Source of the DNA: Ruminococcus sp.
Lineage (GTDB): Bacteria > Bacillota > Clostridia > Oscillospirales > Acutalibacteraceae
Assembly: GCA_024403825.1 (NCBI GenBank)
Contig: JAKSRB010000017.1
Coordinates: 1 to 33,234 of the forward strand
Direction of reading: 5' to 3'
DNA length: 33,234 nt
Part shown: one piece after another, positions 30,192 to 33,234 of the stretch
Layout of the letters: every line of letters begins with the position of its first letter
How positions within the stretch are numbered: the stretch's first letter is position 1
Made by a program: the position numbers and the translations under genes
The notes under the pieces: generated by a model
Database searches by the model: none
Told to the model about the DNA's origin: nothing
The model's input: the letters and a program-made list of their open reading frames with translations, nothing else

Positions 30192-31859
30192 CTAATTGTT
30201 GTATTCGCTCAGCATCGACTCTGCGTGCGACAAAGCCGCCTCTGTTATGTTCACACCACCGATAATTCGTGCAAGCTCATTTTTTCTGCCGTTATGGTCA
30301 AGCTCTGAAACATCGGTAAATGTTCGTCCCTGCTCAACCTGCTTGCGTATGAGATAATGATTATCTGCAAGTGCGGCAATCTGTGCCTGATGTGTAACAC
30401 ACAATACCTGACTGCTTGCTGAAACTTCCTTTAGCTTTAAGCCTACCTTTTCAGCGGCTGAACCTGAAATTCCTGTATCAACCTCATCAAAAATAAGAGT
30501 ATCAATTATATCTGTGCTTGCAAGAACTGTTTTTATCGCAAGCATCATTCTTGAAAGCTCACCACCGGAGGCAATTTTTGCTACAGGTCTGGGAGTTTCT
30601 CCAGGATTTGCAGATATAAGCAATTCTATTTTATCTATGCCCTTTGAGCAAAAATCTACCCTTTCAAACTGCGGTACAATCTCAACATTCGGCATATTTA
30701 AAAACTTCATTTCAGCCTTGACCTTTTTTGCAAAATCTTCTGCTACTCTGTGTCTTAATTTACTTAGCTTTTCTGCAATAACCGCAGTCTTTTCTTCTGC
30801 AATTCTGCACTTTTCAATTAATTCATCACGATTTCTATCATAATTCAGTAATTCTTCAAGTCTTTCCTGCATTTCAAGTGCAAGCTGTGGCAGGTCATTG
30901 CAAGGCATATTATATTTTCGTGAAAGTCTGTTCAAAAGGTCAAGTCTTTCCTCAACCTCCTCCAACCTCTGTGGGTCACTTTCAAGCGAATCAAGTGCAT
31001 CATTTATACTTTCTGAGCAATCCCTCAGATTATAATATACATCTGAAAGCTGTTCAGATATTTTTTCATATTCACTATTATAATCTGCCACACGCTGTAT
31101 GCTGTTCATTGCTGAGTCAACCGCCTCAACACCACCTACAGAGTCATCATCTCCGCCAAGTGCTGATTTTGCCTGATTAAGCAAAGAAAAAATCTTTTCA
31201 AAGCTCATAAGATAGGTTCTTTCCGCTTCAAGAGATTCTTCCTCGTCCTGCTTAATATCTGCTTCAAAAAGCTCCTTAGACTGAAAGGATAGCAAATCAA
31301 TTTCCCTTAGTCTTTCGCTTTCATCTGAATCAGCGTCATTCAATTTATTTTTAAGAATTTTATATTCCTTGTATTCCTTTTTATAACCTTCAAGCAGTTC
31401 AGCACAATTACCAAAGCTGTCTATATAATCTATATGAGTTTCAGGAGAAAAAAGCTCATAGCTTTCGTGCTGACCATGAATATTAATCAGACTTTTTGAA
31501 AGCTCCCTGAGCATTGATACTGTAGCAGGTCTGCCGTTTATTTTACAGTTGCTTTTTCCGTTCTGACTTAGTGTCCTTTGCAAAATAAGTGTACCCTCAT
31601 CATCTGAAAAACCAAGCTCTTCAAGCTTTTCAACAACATTACTGTTTATATTTTCAAACTGAGCGACAACAAGTGCAGACTTCTCCCCTGTACGGATAAT
31701 TTCCTTTGAGGTGCGTTGTCCCATAATTGCGTTTATAGAATCAATAATAATACTTTTTCCTGCACCTGTTTCACCTGTCAGAACATTTAGTCCCTTTTTA
31801 AAATCAATCGAGGTTTTCTCAATAACTGCAATATTTTCAATATATAAAGTCTGTAGCAT
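30192..31859 (-). CDS. recN: DNA repair protein RecN
   Basis: SMC-like ATPase that acts at double-strand breaks. The 555 residues show Walker A GETGAGKS (29-36), two coiled-coil arms (for example ELLNYDRNRDELIEKCRIAE), the signature SGGELSRMML near 432 and Walker B TLIFDEVDTGISG near 455, and a final HQAQIAALAD switch. The ATG follows a weak AGGAAC site. It starts 15 bases after argR. The order nadK-argR-recN is conserved in Firmicutes. An 8-bp inverted repeat (30167-30174 with 30190-30197) spans its stop codon but has no T-run on this strand. Confidence 0.97.
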   Translation of the reverse strand: MLQTLYIENIAVIEKTSIDFKKGLNVLTGETGAGKSIIIDSINAIMGQRTSKEIIRTGEKSALVVAQFENINSNVVEKLEELGFSDDEGTLILQRTLSQNGKSNCKINGRPATVSMLRELSKSLINIHGQHESYELFSPETHIDYIDSFGNCAELLEGYKKEYKEYKILKNKLNDADSDESERLREIDLLSFQSKELFEADIKQDEEESLEAERTYLMSFEKIFSLLNQAKSALGGDDDSVGGVEAVDSAMNSIQRVADYNSEYEKISEQLSDVYYNLRDCSESINDALDSLESDPQRLEEVEERLDLLNRLSRKYNMPCNDLPQLALEMQERLEELLNYDRNRDELIEKCRIAEEKTAVIAEKLSKLRHRVAEDFAKKVKAEMKFLNMPNVEIVPQFERVDFCSKGIDKIELLISANPGETPRPVAKIASGGELSRMMLAIKTVLASTDIIDTLIFDEVDTGISGSAAEKVGLKLKEVSASSQVLCVTHQAQIAALADNHYLIRKQVEQGRTFTDVSELDHNGRKNELARIIGGVNITEAALSHAESMLSEYNN

Positions 31860-31874
31860 TGGTCATCGTTCCTG

Positions 31875-32321
31875 TTAAATCAATTTTTTTAATTCATCTG
31901 CAAAATTAAGGGCAAGCTCAGCCGAGCGACAGGCAACAAAAATTGTATCATCACCTGCAATAGTTCCTACCACAAGACTGTGATTAAGATTATCAAGTGA
32001 TGCACAAACAGCCTGAGCCATTCCGCTGAAGGTTTTTATTATAACGAAATTTTCAGCATTATCAATCGACCTTACGGCATTTGAAAAAAGGGTGCTGAAA
32101 CCTGAACGCATATCACTTGAATTTTTTTCAGCCGAGATATAACGATATTTTCCATCATCACCAAGACTTTTTACAAGTCTTAAATCCTTAATATCCCTTG
32201 AAATAGTAGCCTGAGTAGCCTTATACCCCTCTGCCTTGAGAATATTAAGCAATTCGTCCTGAGTTTCAATAGCCTGCTCTGAAATAATATCAAGGATTCT
32301 TGAATGGCGTCCTGATTTCAT
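31875..32321 (-). CDS. argR: arginine repressor ArgR
   Basis: Arginine-responsive regulator that binds ARG boxes as a hexamer, repressing biosynthesis and activating catabolism. The 148 residues contain the N-terminal winged helix (RHSRILDIISEQAIETQDEL, KATQATISRDIKDLRLVK) and the C-terminal oligomerisation and arginine-binding domain with VVGTIAGDDTIFV. The start ATG overlaps the nadK stop (TGATG), so translation is coupled. Its place between nadK and recN is the classic Firmicutes arrangement. I could not identify an ARG box in the window. Confidence 0.96.
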   Translation of the reverse strand: MKSGRHSRILDIISEQAIETQDELLNILKAEGYKATQATISRDIKDLRLVKSLGDDGKYRYISAEKNSSDMRSGFSTLFSNAVRSIDNAENFVIIKTFSGMAQAVCASLDNLNHSLVVGTIAGDDTIFVACRSAELALNFADELKKLI

Positions 32322-33178
32322 CAGATTTCCCTCTCTTTCAGCTTTTCGTTAAGCCTTTTGTAGAAATTGCGTTTATTAAGTGAAATAAGCTTTAGTGAAA
32401 GCTCAGATTTTCTGATAATAACCTTGTCATTTGCCAGAATATCAACATTTTTTTCACCGTCAATGGTAAGCACACAACAGCAATCATGCGGAATTTTGAC
32501 CTCAACAGCAAGCGTACTGTCACCGCTGAATAAAACCGAACGAGAAAAAAGTGAATGTGGGCAAACAGGAGTCATAAGAATACAATCCATTTGCGGTGCA
32601 ACAATCGGACCACCTGCCGAAAGAGCGTAAGCAGTAGAGCCTGTCGGAGTAGAAAAAAGCAGACCGTCAGCTCTGTATTTTGCAATAGCCTCATTATTCA
32701 GGGAAAGCTGGAGGTCAACAATTCTTGATAGCTGACCACGAGCAATAATAGCATCATTAACAGCGAGGTAATGCTTTGAATTATCTCCTTTTATAACCTC
32801 AACATCAAAAAGTATTCTTTCCTCAATAGAATAATTGCCGTCAATCAGATGAACCAGCTTGCTTATTTCCTCAGGTTCAACATCAGCGGCAAAGCCGAGC
32901 CTGCCGACATTCACACCGATAAGAGGTTTATCTGATTTTGCAGAATATTTGGCAGCATGGATAATCGTGCCGTCACCACCGACAGTTATTGCAATATCAC
33001 AGCTTGCAATAAGCTCTTCAATACTATCAAAGTAAGAAATCTGTATTCCTCTGAAAAAGGGCTTACACTCTGAAAGCATAAATACCTCAGCATTGTTGGA
33101 AAGCATAAGTATAGCAATTCCCTGAGCACAGGAAATCGCTTCTTTTTTTGATAAATTAACAACAACGGCAGTTCTCAT
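32321..33178 (-). CDS. nadK: NAD kinase
   Basis: Phosphorylates NAD to NADP. Motifs are the nucleotide-binding GGDGT in ITVGGDGTIIHAAKYS, GRLGFAAD, the NAD-binding motif STPTGSTAYALSAGGPIV and a final beta-rich domain. The ATG at 33178 matches the usual family N-terminus (MRTAVVVN) and gives 285 residues. An in-frame GTG at 33187 and ATG at 33199 are alternatives; the only ribosome-binding-like stretch, AGGGGTGG, lies about eleven bases before 33178 and inside the longer form. It appears to be the first complete gene of the minus-strand block. An upstream gene, often tlyA in this position, is not in the window. Confidence 0.95.
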   Translation of the reverse strand: MRTAVVVNLSKKEAISCAQGIAILMLSNNAEVFMLSECKPFFRGIQISYFDSIEELIASCDIAITVGGDGTIIHAAKYSAKSDKPLIGVNVGRLGFAADVEPEEISKLVHLIDGNYSIEERILFDVEVIKGDNSKHYLAVNDAIIARGQLSRIVDLQLSLNNEAIAKYRADGLLFSTPTGSTAYALSAGGPIVAPQMDCILMTPVCPHSLFSRSVLFSGDSTLAVEVKIPHDCCCVLTIDGEKNVDILANDKVIIRKSELSLKLISLNKRNFYKRLNEKLKEREI

Positions 33179-33234
33179 AGCCGACACGCCACCCCTCATA
33201 ATATTTTTTAAGATTTTTATCAGAAAGCCTGATT

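Noticed and set aside
30167-30197. Inverted repeat around the recN stop as a terminator
   Set aside because: The stem is all but one pair A-T in each turn, the loop is 15 bases and no T-run follows on the minus strand. recJ downstream appears to be in the same transcription unit.
33200-33234. Possible end of an upstream gene such as tlyA at the window edge
   Set aside because: Only 35 bases are available, all frames are too short to judge and no family motif is visible.

Overview
The window is chromosomal DNA from an AT-rich, Gram-positive, spore-forming member of the Clostridia. The best fit is the Ruminococcus/Oscillospiraceae group. Evidence for this: a yabM-yabN-hup-yabO-yabP-yabQ-divIC-yabR cluster with sporulation genes; a long-form ribosome hibernation factor; strong AGGAGG-type ribosome binding sites with several TTG/GTG starts; and a secreted dockerin protein with tandem starch-binding-like modules. 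The last point recalls the amylosome proteins of Ruminococcus bromii. The species assignment is inference; no rRNA or tRNA gene lies in the window.

Layout. (1) 1-6127, plus strand: a consensus sigma-A promoter and a leader hairpin precede pth-mfd. A stand-alone Smr-domain gene and a Crp/Fnr-type regulator follow. Then comes mntP, a manganese exporter behind a probable yybP-ykoY manganese riboswitch. (2) 6230-8519, minus strand: a formate/nitrite-family channel driven by an exactly duplicated promoter, a 37-kDa nucleoid-associated protein gene with an operator-like dyad over its promoter, and a small gene broken by a one-base frameshift. (3) 8845-10122, plus strand: a CPA2 cation/proton antiporter whose leader can fold in two mutually exclusive ways, one hiding the ribosome binding site. 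(4) 10515-15790, minus strand: three separately transcribed surface or secreted protein genes. These are the two-fold repeated starch-binding-like dockerin protein, a dockerin-ended protein with a probable beta-propeller, and a single-pass membrane protein with two lipocalin-like repeats. (5) 15893-33178, minus strand: housekeeping genes. Going upstream to downstream these are nadK-argR-recN-recJ-rel-dtd-MBL hydrolase-hemZ, then a zinc-ribbon gene, spoVB-like, mazG, hup, rqcP, yabP, yabQ, divIC, yabR and hpf, and finally an rRNA-methyltransferase-like gene directly behind a strong terminator.

How the genes fit together. The housekeeping blocks combine translation quality control (Pth, RqcP, Dtd, HPF), DNA repair (Mfd, RecJ, RecN), stringent response (Rel), nucleotide sanitation (MazG), NAD(P) supply (NadK), arginine regulation (ArgR), cell division (DivIC) and sporulation (YabP, YabQ, SpoVB). 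Gene order is conserved across Firmicutes, and many genes overlap or are separated by a few bases. The accessory block 6230-15790 is the unusual part. It changes strand twice, and nearly every gene has its own promoter with a dyad, duplication or leader structure. I found no CRISPR array, prophage, insertion sequence or clearly new multi-gene system. The most interesting items are the duplicated channel promoter, the antiporter leader switch, the dockerin protein and the terminator abutting the methyltransferase ribosome binding site.
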